64,000 nucleotides of DNA, from positions 62,001 through 126,000 of the forward strand of contig NZ_RZHG01000021.1 in NCBI RefSeq assembly GCF_003989795.1, written 5' to 3'. Source of the stretch: Vreelandella andesensis (GTDB lineage: Bacteria > Pseudomonadota > Gammaproteobacteria > Pseudomonadales > Halomonadaceae). The position numbers and the translations under genes are program-made. Shown here in pieces: positions 26,874 to 34,566 of the stretch. The notes under the pieces are model-generated. The model ran no database searches and had not been told where the DNA came from. It was given only the letters and a program-made list of their open reading frames with translations. Numbering within the stretch: the first letter of the stretch is position 1; each line of letters opens with the position of its first letter.

Positions 26874-27986
26874 TTAGCCCAGCAGAGACAGCACATTCTG
26901 TGGAATCTGATTAGCCTGAGCCAGTACTGAAGTACCAGCCTGCTGCAGAATCTGTGAGCGTGTCATGTTGGCTACTTCCACTGCATAGTCGGCATCTTCA
27001 ATGCGCGAACGTGCGGCGGAGAGGTTAGTTTCATTGGTGTTCAAGTTGGTGATCGCAGACTCGAAGCGGTTTTGCACAGCACCAAGGTCTGAACGTAAGC
27101 TATCTACTGTATTTAGTGCAGCATCAATATTTGCGAGTGGATCTTCAGAACGTTGACCCGCCACTTGCGAACCAACATTTACCTTGATTCCATCTGCTGC
27201 AATTTTTCCATCGTCATTTCGAGTAATAGAAGTAGAGGCCGTAAAGTAAACAGTTGCTGAAGTAGCATCATCTGTTGCGGAGACAAAGAGATTACCTTCA
27301 CTGTCAGAAGTTAGAGCACCACTTGAGAAACCGCTTGGCAACGTAATATCAGCAACCGTAGCACTGAATGTCTGCGTACTTCCCGCAAAATCAGCACTTG
27401 ATGAAATATTTAAGTCCCCGGCGGAGGCTGCAGTCGGAGCCGTCCCAACATACCCATTGACATTAAAGTCAGTAGTATTAGTAAATAATGTATCTGCGTT
27501 AATTTCTTTCAGGTTGACTGAAATAGTTTCCCCATCGTTTGCACCAACCTGGATTTTAACTTCCTGTTCTTCAGAAAGAACTTTAACACCGTTAAAGTTG
27601 GTCTCACCTGAGATACGGTCAATTTCCGAAAGACGCTGATTGATTTCATCCTGAATAGATGTCAAGTCATCGGATGAGTTGGTACCGTTTTGTGCTTGGA
27701 CAGTCAGTTCACGCACACGCTGAAGGTTGTCGTTGACCTGATTAAGGGCGCCTTCAGCGGTTTGCGCGACAGAAATACCATCATTGGCGTTACGCTGAGC
27801 TTGGGACAGACCAGTGATCTGGGCGCTCATGCGGTTGGCAATGGCCTGACCAGCGGCGTCATCTTTAGCGCTGTTGATGCGAAGGCCAGAAGAAAGTCTT
27901 TCCATGCTGGTCTGAAGATCGCTTTGGCTCTTGTTCAGGTTAGACTGGCCAATCATTGATGTGATGTTGGTATTGATCACTGACAT
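26874..27986 (-). CDS. fliC: Flagellin
   Basis: 370-aa flagellar filament subunit. The N-terminal D0/D1 region (MSVINTNITSM, then LNKSQSDLQTSMERLSSGLR, and the TLR5-type stretch LQRVRELTVQAQNG) and the C-terminal D1/D0 region (from about DSLRSDLGAVQNRFES to LAQANQIPQNVLSLLG) are complete. The variable middle (about residues 175-285) is short and Ser/Thr/Asp-rich, suitable for O-linked decoration. The ATG at 27986 has an AAGGAG site upstream; the frame extends 8 codons further but these are not flagellin-like. A sigma-28 promoter lies 71-97 bases upstream. It sits inside the tRNA island, not in a flagellar operon. Confidence 0.96.
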   Translation of the reverse strand: MSVINTNITSMIGQSNLNKSQSDLQTSMERLSSGLRINSAKDDAAGQAIANRMSAQITGLSQAQRNANDGISVAQTAEGALNQVNDNLQRVRELTVQAQNGTNSSDDLTSIQDEINQRLSEIDRISGETNFNGVKVLSEEQEVKIQVGANDGETISVNLKEINADTLFTNTTDFNVNGYVGTAPTAASAGDLNISSSADFAGSTQTFSATVADITLPSGFSSGALTSDSEGNLFVSATDDATSATVYFTASTSITRNDDGKIAADGIKVNVGSQVAGQRSEDPLANIDAALNTVDSLRSDLGAVQNRFESAITNLNTNETNLSAARSRIEDADYAVEVANMTRSQILQQAGTSVLAQANQIPQNVLSLLG

Positions 27987-28056
27987 GGTGATTCTCCTTG
28001 CTTTGGACACTGGCCCTGAGGCCTGCTTTCGGCCACTGTTTGTGCCGTTATATTAG

Positions 28057-28083
28057 TTAACGGCTCAGCTAGGGAAAGCTTTA
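28057..28083 (-). promoter_or_regulatory. Sigma-28 (FliA) promoter of flagellin
   Basis: On the - strand TAAAGCTT, 11 bases, GCCGTTAA: a near-perfect match to the FliA consensus TAAAGTTT-N11-GCCGATAA, about 70 bases upstream of the flagellin ATG. Late flagellar control by the host's FliA is therefore expected. Confidence 0.88.
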
Positions 28084-28172
28084 GGGCAAGTGGTAAAAAA
28101 AAATGTAAAAGTTGGTAACTGAAATAGCAGCTTTTTCATTCTGGTGATGGGAGGGCCGCTGTTTTGAGTGCA

Positions 28173-30191
28173 TTACAAAAGCGCGGTTAAAGGCGTTGTT
28201 GTTGCCGTAGTGCTTGCTGGCTTTCCGCCGGGTTCCAGCGCATTTTGGTAAGCCAGCATAAAACGCGCTGGAATAGCGCCCAACAGCGTGCGCCTTGGGT
28301 AAACACCTGCCAGCGCCGGATAGCCGGAAGGGCGTGGAATACGCGGCTCTAATAGGGTCACTAATACGTCGTCATCTGGGTGGCGAAGAGCTCTACCTAA
28401 CCCTTGGCGTAGTTTGTGCAGCGTACGTACCGTGTTTTTACGCTGCAGCATGCCTTTGGCTATCTGGGCGGCTTCTACCGCGCCGACATTACGACGTTGT
28501 AGTGATTGCTCTATTAAATGTTGCTCTACTTGGCTGAGTATTGGGCGCGGGTTACGCACAATCACCAAGTGCTGCCAATACGCCTGGTTGGCTTCGCGTT
28601 GCGGTGAAAGCCCTTCCCACCCAGCGGGCGTTAGCAAAATGGCATCTTTGGCTAGCCGTGCCACTACATCACTCAGCCCCGTACCAGGATGATGCGCCAC
28701 GAGCCGGTGCGCGTGTTCAAACGGCCAAGCCGCTTCCAATGCGGCAACATCCGAGTAGCTTGCGCATAGCACCAGGGTACGGCCTGGGCAATCCAACAAA
28801 TAAGGCAGCGCTTGCTGGCAAAAGTCGCTAGCAAGCCGATAATCGCCGTTTGCTTGCTGCATTAGGGGGTGCGGTAATTGGCGGGGTAGACGGAAGCGCA
28901 AGGTGCCAAAGCGCTGTGCTTGAAAGCTCCGCTGTAGGCCACTGCGTTTATGCGTTATCGGCAGCTGTAGCTGACTGCGCATATAGCGAAAGTTAGGCGT
29001 TTCACCGGGTTCATGGTTTAAATCAGAAAGCGTTGCAGAGGTTAAAAACGTGACCCGCTCGCTGGCACCTGCTTTTAGGCTTGATGCCGCGCTGGGCGCG
29101 TGGGCCACCACACCCGGTAACCCGCGAACGGGGGAGTAATCAATCGCTAAGTAACGGCTTTCCTCACGCAGCCGAGCGGCCATTTTTTCTGCGTTTTGGC
29201 GTAGGTGCTGCCACTCGCGCCAACGGGAGAGTTCGTGGCTGCTTTCACGTAGGCGCAACGCCAGTAGCCCAGTGATGCTGCTTTGCAGTGCTTCACGTTG
29301 GTAGGGCGTTAAGCTGTGAGCACTGCCAGCGCGCTGGCGGTCGGTCATATTTTCCAACAACGTTTGCCACTGCTTGGCCACGCGATGTTGTTTTAACTGT
29401 TGAAGCAGGTGCGTGGCTGACTGCAGTGATACGCGATTGCTAAGTAGCTGTTCAGCAATGGCTGGATAGTGTTCGGCTTCATCCAATAGCAGCACATAGG
29501 GTGACTGCGCCTGGGTAATTTGCCCTTGGGTAACGAGGTCTACCGCTAGCAGCGCGTGGTTAATGACTAATACATCACTCTGCTGGGCAACCCGTTGCTG
29601 TGCTTCCAGGGCTTCTGGGATTGGGTCGTTGGCGCGCAGCGCTATATCCGCTAATAGGCAGTCTTCAGGCAACCAAGCGGGGTCAAGGTCGAGCAGGCAG
29701 CCATCACTCTCAAGTGCCCAGCCTGCCAGGCGACGCTGCGTAGTGCTCAAGTGGTCAGCGGTAGAGGCTTTTTCTAGGCTGGGTACGCCCAACGTTAGCG
29801 CTAAGCGTTCAGGGCTTAGGTAGTTTTCACGCCCCATACGTAAAGCAAAGCTGAGTAGCGGCAGTTGGGCATGGCGCAAATAGTCACTCACGATGGCGAG
29901 GTTATCCGGCTGCAGCAGTTGACGTTGCAGTATGCGGGAGTGGGTCGAAATTAACGCACGGCGGGCAGCCTGCTTACCGCCCATGAGTTTGCCTTTGGCA
30001 ACCCAGTCGGCCAATACCAATTGGTAGGCTAGCGACTTGCCGATCCCCGCATCACCTTCCACAAAATGCAGTTTGCCTTGTTGTAATAACCCGTCAATCA
30101 ACGCTTCAGCGTAGGCAATTTGCACCGGGCTGCGTTGAAAGCCGGGCCGCTGAGGGAGTACCTCGCTTAAGTAGTGAATAACCGGGTGCAT
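28173..30191 (-). CDS. csf4: Type IV-A CRISPR-associated DinG-like helicase (Csf4)
   Basis: 672-aa superfamily 2 helicase of the DinG type. Motif I is FVEGDAGIGKS (about residues 43-53), motif II LLLDEAEHYP (DEAE rather than DEAH), a TSATLS motif III/IV segment, and motif VI QGLGRALRHPDDD. Chromosomal DinG/XPD proteins carry four cysteines for an iron-sulphur cluster between motifs I and II; only a pair (CLLDLDPAWLPEDC) is present here, as expected for CRISPR-linked DinG lacking the cluster. In known type IV-A systems this helicase is needed for interference after the crRNP finds its target. Last gene of the - strand csf operon. Confidence 0.85.
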   Translation of the reverse strand: MHPVIHYLSEVLPQRPGFQRSPVQIAYAEALIDGLLQQGKLHFVEGDAGIGKSLAYQLVLADWVAKGKLMGGKQAARRALISTHSRILQRQLLQPDNLAIVSDYLRHAQLPLLSFALRMGRENYLSPERLALTLGVPSLEKASTADHLSTTQRRLAGWALESDGCLLDLDPAWLPEDCLLADIALRANDPIPEALEAQQRVAQQSDVLVINHALLAVDLVTQGQITQAQSPYVLLLDEAEHYPAIAEQLLSNRVSLQSATHLLQQLKQHRVAKQWQTLLENMTDRQRAGSAHSLTPYQREALQSSITGLLALRLRESSHELSRWREWQHLRQNAEKMAARLREESRYLAIDYSPVRGLPGVVAHAPSAASSLKAGASERVTFLTSATLSDLNHEPGETPNFRYMRSQLQLPITHKRSGLQRSFQAQRFGTLRFRLPRQLPHPLMQQANGDYRLASDFCQQALPYLLDCPGRTLVLCASYSDVAALEAAWPFEHAHRLVAHHPGTGLSDVVARLAKDAILLTPAGWEGLSPQREANQAYWQHLVIVRNPRPILSQVEQHLIEQSLQRRNVGAVEAAQIAKGMLQRKNTVRTLHKLRQGLGRALRHPDDDVLVTLLEPRIPRPSGYPALAGVYPRRTLLGAIPARFMLAYQNALEPGGKPASTTATTTPLTALL

Positions 30192-30222
30192 AGGCCATAG
30201 TATCTAGGTGGGAAGAGCGAAT

Positions 30223-30240
30223 GCCCCAGCGGGCTGGGGC
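30223..30240. other. Strong hairpin between cas6-like gene and dinG
   Basis: GCCCCAGC / GCTGGGGC, a perfect 8-bp stem with a 2-base loop, with CTGTTTT on its + strand side. It could be a transcript-processing or attenuation hairpin in the csf operon, or a relic of an array; see the adjoining repeat pair. Confidence 0.5.
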
Positions 30241-30278
30241 ACTGTTTTAGCGAAGATGATTTCGCAAAGACAGTTTAA

Positions 30279-30362
30279 GCAAAAGGATTCCCGCAAAGGC
30301 GAGAGGTTCAAACGTTCCATCGAAGTCTGCAATTCGTTGCAAACACTTCCGCTAAGGCGAAA
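30279..30362 (-). CRISPR. Possible degenerate two-repeat CRISPR unit
   Basis: Two related segments, 30279-30304 and 30339-30362, share roughly three quarters of their bases (GCAAA..., then TTCC(C)GC.AAGGCGA) and each can form a small CGC-4-base-loop-GCG hairpin. Start-to-start distance is 60 bases, leaving a 34-base spacer-like interval. That geometry fits type I-E/IV-A arrays, and the location directly after the Cas6-like gene is apt. The copies are imperfect, and no third clear copy is seen, so chance similarity is possible. Confidence 0.3.
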
Positions 30363-30395
30363 CGCCACCATAATAACCATAAAGTATGCGTCTTA

Positions 30396-30989
30396 CTAAC
30401 GTTGGCAAAGCATTCCCATGCCGTAGGCGCGTAGGCGTGAAACACCCTGCAACCAAGCATTGGCAGCATGCGCTTCATCAATCACCGTTACTTCAGCGTT
30501 AACCAGCACTACCGATTGATGAGAGGGGTGGTGCGGCTTGTGCTGCCAACTCCCCAGTGGGCTGAAAGAGAGCGTATCTGCCTTAATGTTAAACCCTTGG
30601 TGGAGCATGCGCTGTGTGACCACATTTTCCCAGCGCTCGCGCGGCGCGGGAATATGCTGGCTGCGGGAGAGCTTTTCACCGCTAGGCGATAACCGTGTGG
30701 CTATCGTGGGTACCCAGCACCACTCCAATCGCAACGTGTCTCCCTGGCAAAGCGCTAACCCCCGCTTAGTCGCGTGTGGAAATTCATGGGCTGAACGCAC
30801 GCTAAAAAGATGGCGCTCTTGCGTTAGCCAATCGAAACGAAAAATAAAGGGCCGTTGACGGGCTGGCGTGTGTGCACCACCAGAAAACAGCTGCCATGCG
30901 GTGCGATGGTAGTTTTCCAGCGTGACTGTCTGATCAGGCGCATGGCCTGGGTGGCACAGCGCCGTGGCTTCGTAGTAATGCACCTGCAT
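30396..30989 (-). CDS. csf5: Cas6-like crRNA endonuclease (Csf5 type)
   Basis: 197-aa RAMP protein expected to cut pre-crRNA at repeat hairpins. The C-terminal glycine-rich loop is visible as GVSRLRAYGMGML (residues about 182-194), the hallmark of Cas6/Csf5. A central FSPLGSWQHKPHHPSHQ and VTVIDEAHAANAWL precede it. Several histidines are candidates for catalysis but cannot be assigned by eye. It lies between the csf1- and dinG-like genes on the same strand, as in type IV-A loci. Its presence without an ordinary array suggests processing of arrays elsewhere in the cell or of the degenerate repeats next to it. Confidence 0.75.
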   Translation of the reverse strand: MQVHYYEATALCHPGHAPDQTVTLENYHRTAWQLFSGGAHTPARQRPFIFRFDWLTQERHLFSVRSAHEFPHATKRGLALCQGDTLRLEWCWVPTIATRLSPSGEKLSRSQHIPAPRERWENVVTQRMLHQGFNIKADTLSFSPLGSWQHKPHHPSHQSVVLVNAEVTVIDEAHAANAWLQGVSRLRAYGMGMLCQR

Positions 30990-31018
30990 TTCTTCATTAC
31001 TCTTTAAGGAGGCTTCTA

Positions 31019-31093
31019 ATGGTTCTTCTTACACGACTTCTTACGGTACGTCTCAAAAGTAGAAAGCACTACTTAGAGTTAGTAAACCGCTGA
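31019..31093 (+). CDS. Antisense small ORF (24 aa) between csf1- and cas6-like genes
   Basis: A short frame on the strand opposite the csf operon with a perfect AAGGAGG Shine-Dalgarno 6 bases before its ATG. The predicted peptide is basic and leucine-rich (MVLLTRLLTVRLKSRKHY and six more residues). The spacer it occupies (31,0-31,1 kb) has no other function I can see. It may be a real micropeptide, a regulatory leader or coincidence. Confidence 0.3.
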   Translation: MVLLTRLLTVRLKSRKHYLELVNR

Positions 31094-31108
31094 TTAAGAA
31101 ACCCTTGG

Positions 31109-32080
31109 TTAGAACAACGTGCCCTGGCGTTGGGTATCCGGCGTAGCATCGCGCTGAGGCGCGGGGTTCGTTTCAACCGCTAAGGGACGGCAGTAAGGTA
31201 ACAAGGCTTGCAAATGGGGCATGATCGCACCTAATACCGCAGGCAGTTTTAGGCGATCAAAAGGGTCTGCCGGTAGCGTTTGCAGCAGTGATTCCGGCTT
31301 GGGCACCTTTTCCAGCCATTCGGCGAAGGCTTTGTCATCCCGTTGGCCTTGGGCCGCGTCTAAAATTGGCTTCCAAAAGGTGATACGGTCTGCTTGAACG
31401 GTTAGGCCCTGCTCACTTAGCTGCTTGGCAGTCATGATCATGGCGTGTAAATCCAATGCGCTAACACCGCTTTCGCTGTTACACCAAAGCTCATGCAGCG
31501 AGGTGGTGGGCGTTAAGTGGCGCATTAAACCATCGACCTTTCGCCCCCAATTCTCAATATAAACAAATCCTTCGCTGATTGGGTCAAGCTCGCCTTGTGC
31601 TAGCAGCGCCAATAGCCTCGTGAGCGGTTTTTCGGTGCTTAACCGGCTTTGCTGCCCCCATTCACCTTGGCGATATTTTTCAAACAGCTTGGGGGGCAAC
31701 GTGAGGTATAGCTCTGCTTTTGGCGTAATGATGCCACCCGACCCCACCAGCATACCGAGCTTGCCATAAATCGGCGTGCGCGTATTGCCCGTGACGTTCA
31801 AGCGCTCTAGTCCCAACATCTCTTGGCTGGCAATGCGCGGAGTATAACAAGAGAGGCAAACGTACTCTGTTTCGCCGTTTTTACCATAACGATACTCAAT
31901 AGCTTGAAAAGGTGCTTCTACGTCTGCCCAGCGCCGGTCGCAGCAGGCACAACTGGGAGTATTAGGCGTTAGTGTGCTAATAAAAGCGCTGCGCCTTAAA
32001 GGATGCGTGGCATGGTAAAGCAGTTGATAGGCACGGTGGCGCGGGTTAAAGCTGCTGTGCAGTGGTGCCTCTTCTTTCAC
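31109..32080 (-). CDS. csf1: Csf1-like (Cas8-type) subunit of type IV CRISPR complex
   Basis: 323-aa protein with a four-cysteine zinc-finger near the N-terminus (CACC about residues 43-46, then VCLSC about 73-77), the signature of Csf1. It is longer than the roughly 230-260 aa usual for this subunit; the added part is C-terminal (helix-rich, ending in a QRQGTLF tail). In type IV-A complexes Csf1 occupies the large-subunit position near the crRNA 5' handle. The start overlaps the csf3 stop by four bases (ATGA). Assignment rests on the zinc motif, gene order and neighbours. Confidence 0.72.
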   Translation of the reverse strand: MKEEAPLHSSFNPRHRAYQLLYHATHPLRRSAFISTLTPNTPSCACCDRRWADVEAPFQAIEYRYGKNGETEYVCLSCYTPRIASQEMLGLERLNVTGNTRTPIYGKLGMLVGSGGIITPKAELYLTLPPKLFEKYRQGEWGQQSRLSTEKPLTRLLALLAQGELDPISEGFVYIENWGRKVDGLMRHLTPTTSLHELWCNSESGVSALDLHAMIMTAKQLSEQGLTVQADRITFWKPILDAAQGQRDDKAFAEWLEKVPKPESLLQTLPADPFDRLKLPAVLGAIMPHLQALLPYCRPLAVETNPAPQRDATPDTQRQGTLF

Positions 32081-32751
32081 GCAAGCACCTCACGCAGTAT
32101 TCGTGGTGGCCGATAGACAGGCTCATCTTTTCCTTTAGGGGTCAGGCGCAAGTAATCAGCCTGCGGTGTATAAGGCATGCCCGCGTGCATCGCTTGGTCG
32201 CGCCAACTACGCTGACACCAGCGGCGTTGCGTATCTGGCTCAAACGTTGTTGCCGTAACAGCCCCTTGGCCACGGCTATAGCCAATGCCGATATGGGGGA
32301 TTTCACCCAGTAGATCCAGGCACGCCTGCGCGTCCCCTTCCGCATAAAATATCAGGTAGGGGCATAACCGCCCTTTGTGTTGCGTTAGCTTTGGTGCCCA
32401 GTCACCGCCATCAATACGTAAGGGCGCGCGGACATTACGCGCTGCTAGCAACGGCAACTTATAAAGGTGGGACACTAAGCCAACTCCGTGGGCTTCCAGA
32501 CCAAACCGTGGCGTAACACCAAAGATCATTTGTGATGCACGAAACGCGCCCTGTTGCTGATCAAATACCAGCGGCAGCGGGTGCGCGACTGACCAATCCA
32601 GCGCTCGGCGGCTAGCGGCTTCCTGTAATAGCGTATCTAATCGCGGCACTATCCTTGGCAATACCAATGGCGTGTGCAATTGAAGCAACAATTTAAAGGC
32701 ATGTGCCTGGTGAGGATCGATGCCTTGATACGCAGGGTGTTCTTCTACCAT
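32077..32751 (-). CDS. csf3: Csf3-like (Cas5-type) subunit of type IV CRISPR complex
   Basis: 224-aa RAMP-type protein placed between csf2 and csf1. It has an N-terminal beta-alpha-beta pattern (HAFKLLLQLHTPLVLPRIVPRLDTLL), a LPLVFDQQQGAFRASQMIFG strand region, and a glycine-rich loop HIGIGYSRGQGAVTA near residue 155 as in Cas5/Csf3. The ATG at 32751 shares a base with the csf2 stop (TAATG), giving translational coupling; an in-frame TTG 15 bases upstream is less likely. It would cap the crRNA 5' end. Confidence 0.72.
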   Translation of the reverse strand: MVEEHPAYQGIDPHQAHAFKLLLQLHTPLVLPRIVPRLDTLLQEAASRRALDWSVAHPLPLVFDQQQGAFRASQMIFGVTPRFGLEAHGVGLVSHLYKLPLLAARNVRAPLRIDGGDWAPKLTQHKGRLCPYLIFYAEGDAQACLDLLGEIPHIGIGYSRGQGAVTATTFEPDTQRRWCQRSWRDQAMHAGMPYTPQADYLRLTPKGKDEPVYRPPRILREVLA

Positions 32752-33830
32752 TAGCCCTGCTTCCAACGCTTGCGGGCTTCTTGGCGGTTAAACAAGGTAA
32801 AGTCGTAATGGGGTAGCGCCGTTATAAATGATTGCCATGCTGCTTCGAGGACATCGCCTTCAAGCTGAATGCCAATATCGTCGAGTTTTACCGTACCAAT
32901 GGGCAACGCACGGCGCTCCCCTGGGGCACGCTGCAAGACTTCCCACTCGGCGCTAATGGCCCCAAAACCGTTGGCCAAGTGCCCGCCAAGACGTGGACGG
33001 TGTGAGAACTCCGCTAGGCAGTGCAGCAGCAGTCCAAGAATTTCTGGCGACCCTTCGATAAGCCGCAGTCGGCTCTGCAGTTCACTACCCGGCGCAATCG
33101 CTTCGTAGCCTGTTAGCGGATGCTTTATAGATTCGTCTGAACCTTCACGCTGTTTACGAACCTCTTTTTCCTGTGCTTCCAGTTCACGGACTTGTTTTGC
33201 AAATGCCTGCTTAGCCTCGCGGTCATCAGTTTGGCGAGACGCGACTCTAATCTCGCGAATTTTCACCCTGATGGCTTCGATTTCTACCATGCTTTCCCGT
33301 GCGCTACGCATTTCGCTCATTAGCGCCGTTTGCTCATCTTCACTCAGGTAAGTGACCAGCCGTGGGTCGTGCTCGAACTGATCATGGCGAGCCCCTTGGC
33401 CTGCAGTCATCAGGTTATCTACGCTGGTTAGCAGCGGCCCTACCTCAAGATAACCGGCCAACTTCCAACGGCCAAACAGGCTCATAAAAGGGTTTGCCTG
33501 GCGTAGAAAACCTTCCGCACGGGGGTCATGACTGGTGCCGGTAGCTTCGTTATTCACCTGGCGGGAAACATCAATACCTTCGCCCAACATATACATCTGC
33601 GCACGGTCGAAAACACGGTCTTCAGGTTTATCGTGCGCCTTCGCCAGCTCGCGAATCAGCATATTCAGGCCCGCTTTGCGTAACGGCCCCCGTAGCGTGC
33701 CACCGTTAAGAAACACCTGGCCGTGCGGAGTACGGGGCAGCCGTTCATCCATCCCGAAGTAGCTCACAGTGATGGGTGCTTCGGCAGTGATATGGCCGGA
33801 GAGCTGATAGGCAAGCGGGGTGGTGTTCAT
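32751..33830 (-). CDS. csf2: Csf2-like (Cas7-type) backbone subunit of type IV CRISPR complex
   Basis: 359-aa Cas7-family RAMP protein, expected to polymerise along the crRNA. The N-terminal strand GHITAEAPITVSYFG and the GGTLRGPLRKAGLNMLIRE segment (residues about 43-61) are the typical RNA-binding start of Csf2/Cas7 proteins. A long charged coiled-coil-like insertion (about residues 165-225) may be the thumb. RLGGHLANGFGAISAEW near residue 285 is a second glycine-rich conserved stretch. It is the first gene of the csf operon; its upstream 147 bases should hold the operon promoter. Confidence 0.78.
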   Translation of the reverse strand: MNTTPLAYQLSGHITAEAPITVSYFGMDERLPRTPHGQVFLNGGTLRGPLRKAGLNMLIRELAKAHDKPEDRVFDRAQMYMLGEGIDVSRQVNNEATGTSHDPRAEGFLRQANPFMSLFGRWKLAGYLEVGPLLTSVDNLMTAGQGARHDQFEHDPRLVTYLSEDEQTALMSEMRSARESMVEIEAIRVKIREIRVASRQTDDREAKQAFAKQVRELEAQEKEVRKQREGSDESIKHPLTGYEAIAPGSELQSRLRLIEGSPEILGLLLHCLAEFSHRPRLGGHLANGFGAISAEWEVLQRAPGERRALPIGTVKLDDIGIQLEGDVLEAAWQSFITALPHYDFTLFNRQEARKRWKQG

Positions 33831-33977
33831 AGTAACTGGGCGTTCCTGTCATCAGCGAAACCAAAGAAGACTATGATGGCATATCGGTCAGGAGAGTAAT
33901 AATGCGTTGTGCGTACAAAAAATAATACGTTTCGGCGTTTTGAAGCCGTCCCAGCAAGGGACAGCTTCATCGAATAC

Positions 33978-34475
33978 TTACAAATAACCCATCTCCGCAA
34001 ATGACTGACACCCATCGCTCGCCACCACTACGTGATCAATCACCCTTATATCCATCAAGCCAAGCGCCTCTTTCAGTCGCTCAGTAATGCGTCGATCCGC
34101 ATCGCTAGGCTCAGGATCGCCGCTGGGGTGGTTGTGAACCAGGATGACAGCAGCAGCGTTATAGGCCAGCGCTGCTTTCAGCACTTCACGTGGATAAACG
34201 CTGGCTGCATCGATGGTGCCGCGAAACATTTCCTCGAAGCAGATCACGCGGTGCTGGCTGTCCAGGAATAGGACGCTGAACACTTCGTACTCATAATCCT
34301 GAAGCAGTAGCTGTAGATGCTCAAACGCTTGCGAAGGCTGGGATATCTTGCGGCCTTTGGCGAGCTTACGCCGCGCAAAGCGCTTGGCCATGGTGATGAT
34401 GTCGGTTTCGGTGACCGGCGCTGTCACGTGATAAGTGCCTGCCACTTCACCGGCTTTGAGTTTGGAATGAGTCAT
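33978..34475 (-). CDS. RadC-like JAB-domain protein
   Basis: 165-aa protein with a JAMM/JAB metalloprotease-type core: the zinc motif HNHPSGDPEPSDAD (residues about 113-126) is intact, with the preceding VFSVLFLDSQHRVI strand. Short RadC-like proteins of this size are common on plasmids, phages and islands, and their biochemical role is unsettled. The ATG has a GGGAGG site upstream. It lies upstream of the csf operon on the same strand. Confidence 0.85.
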   Translation of the reverse strand: MTHSKLKAGEVAGTYHVTAPVTETDIITMAKRFARRKLAKGRKISQPSQAFEHLQLLLQDYEYEVFSVLFLDSQHRVICFEEMFRGTIDAASVYPREVLKAALAYNAAAVILVHNHPSGDPEPSDADRRITERLKEALGLMDIRVIDHVVVASDGCQSFAEMGYL

Positions 34476-34491
34476 TGTTGCCTCCCAAAAA

Positions 34492-34522
34492 TAAAAAAAT
34501 GCCGGGGTGGTGGCCCCGGCAT
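34492..34522 (-). terminator. Terminator downstream of the YqaJ/ERF transcript
   Basis: On the - strand ATGCCGGGG, a short loop and CCCCGGCAT are followed by seven T. It separates the YqaJ gene from the RadC-like gene. Confidence 0.85.
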
Positions 34523-34566
34523 CTATGTCATTAATGATGGATGGATATTGTTGAATAGTGGGTCGG

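Noticed and set aside
30202-30395. A regular multi-repeat CRISPR array
   Set aside because: Only two imperfect repeat-like segments are seen; the third hairpin differs in sequence, so a functional array cannot be claimed.
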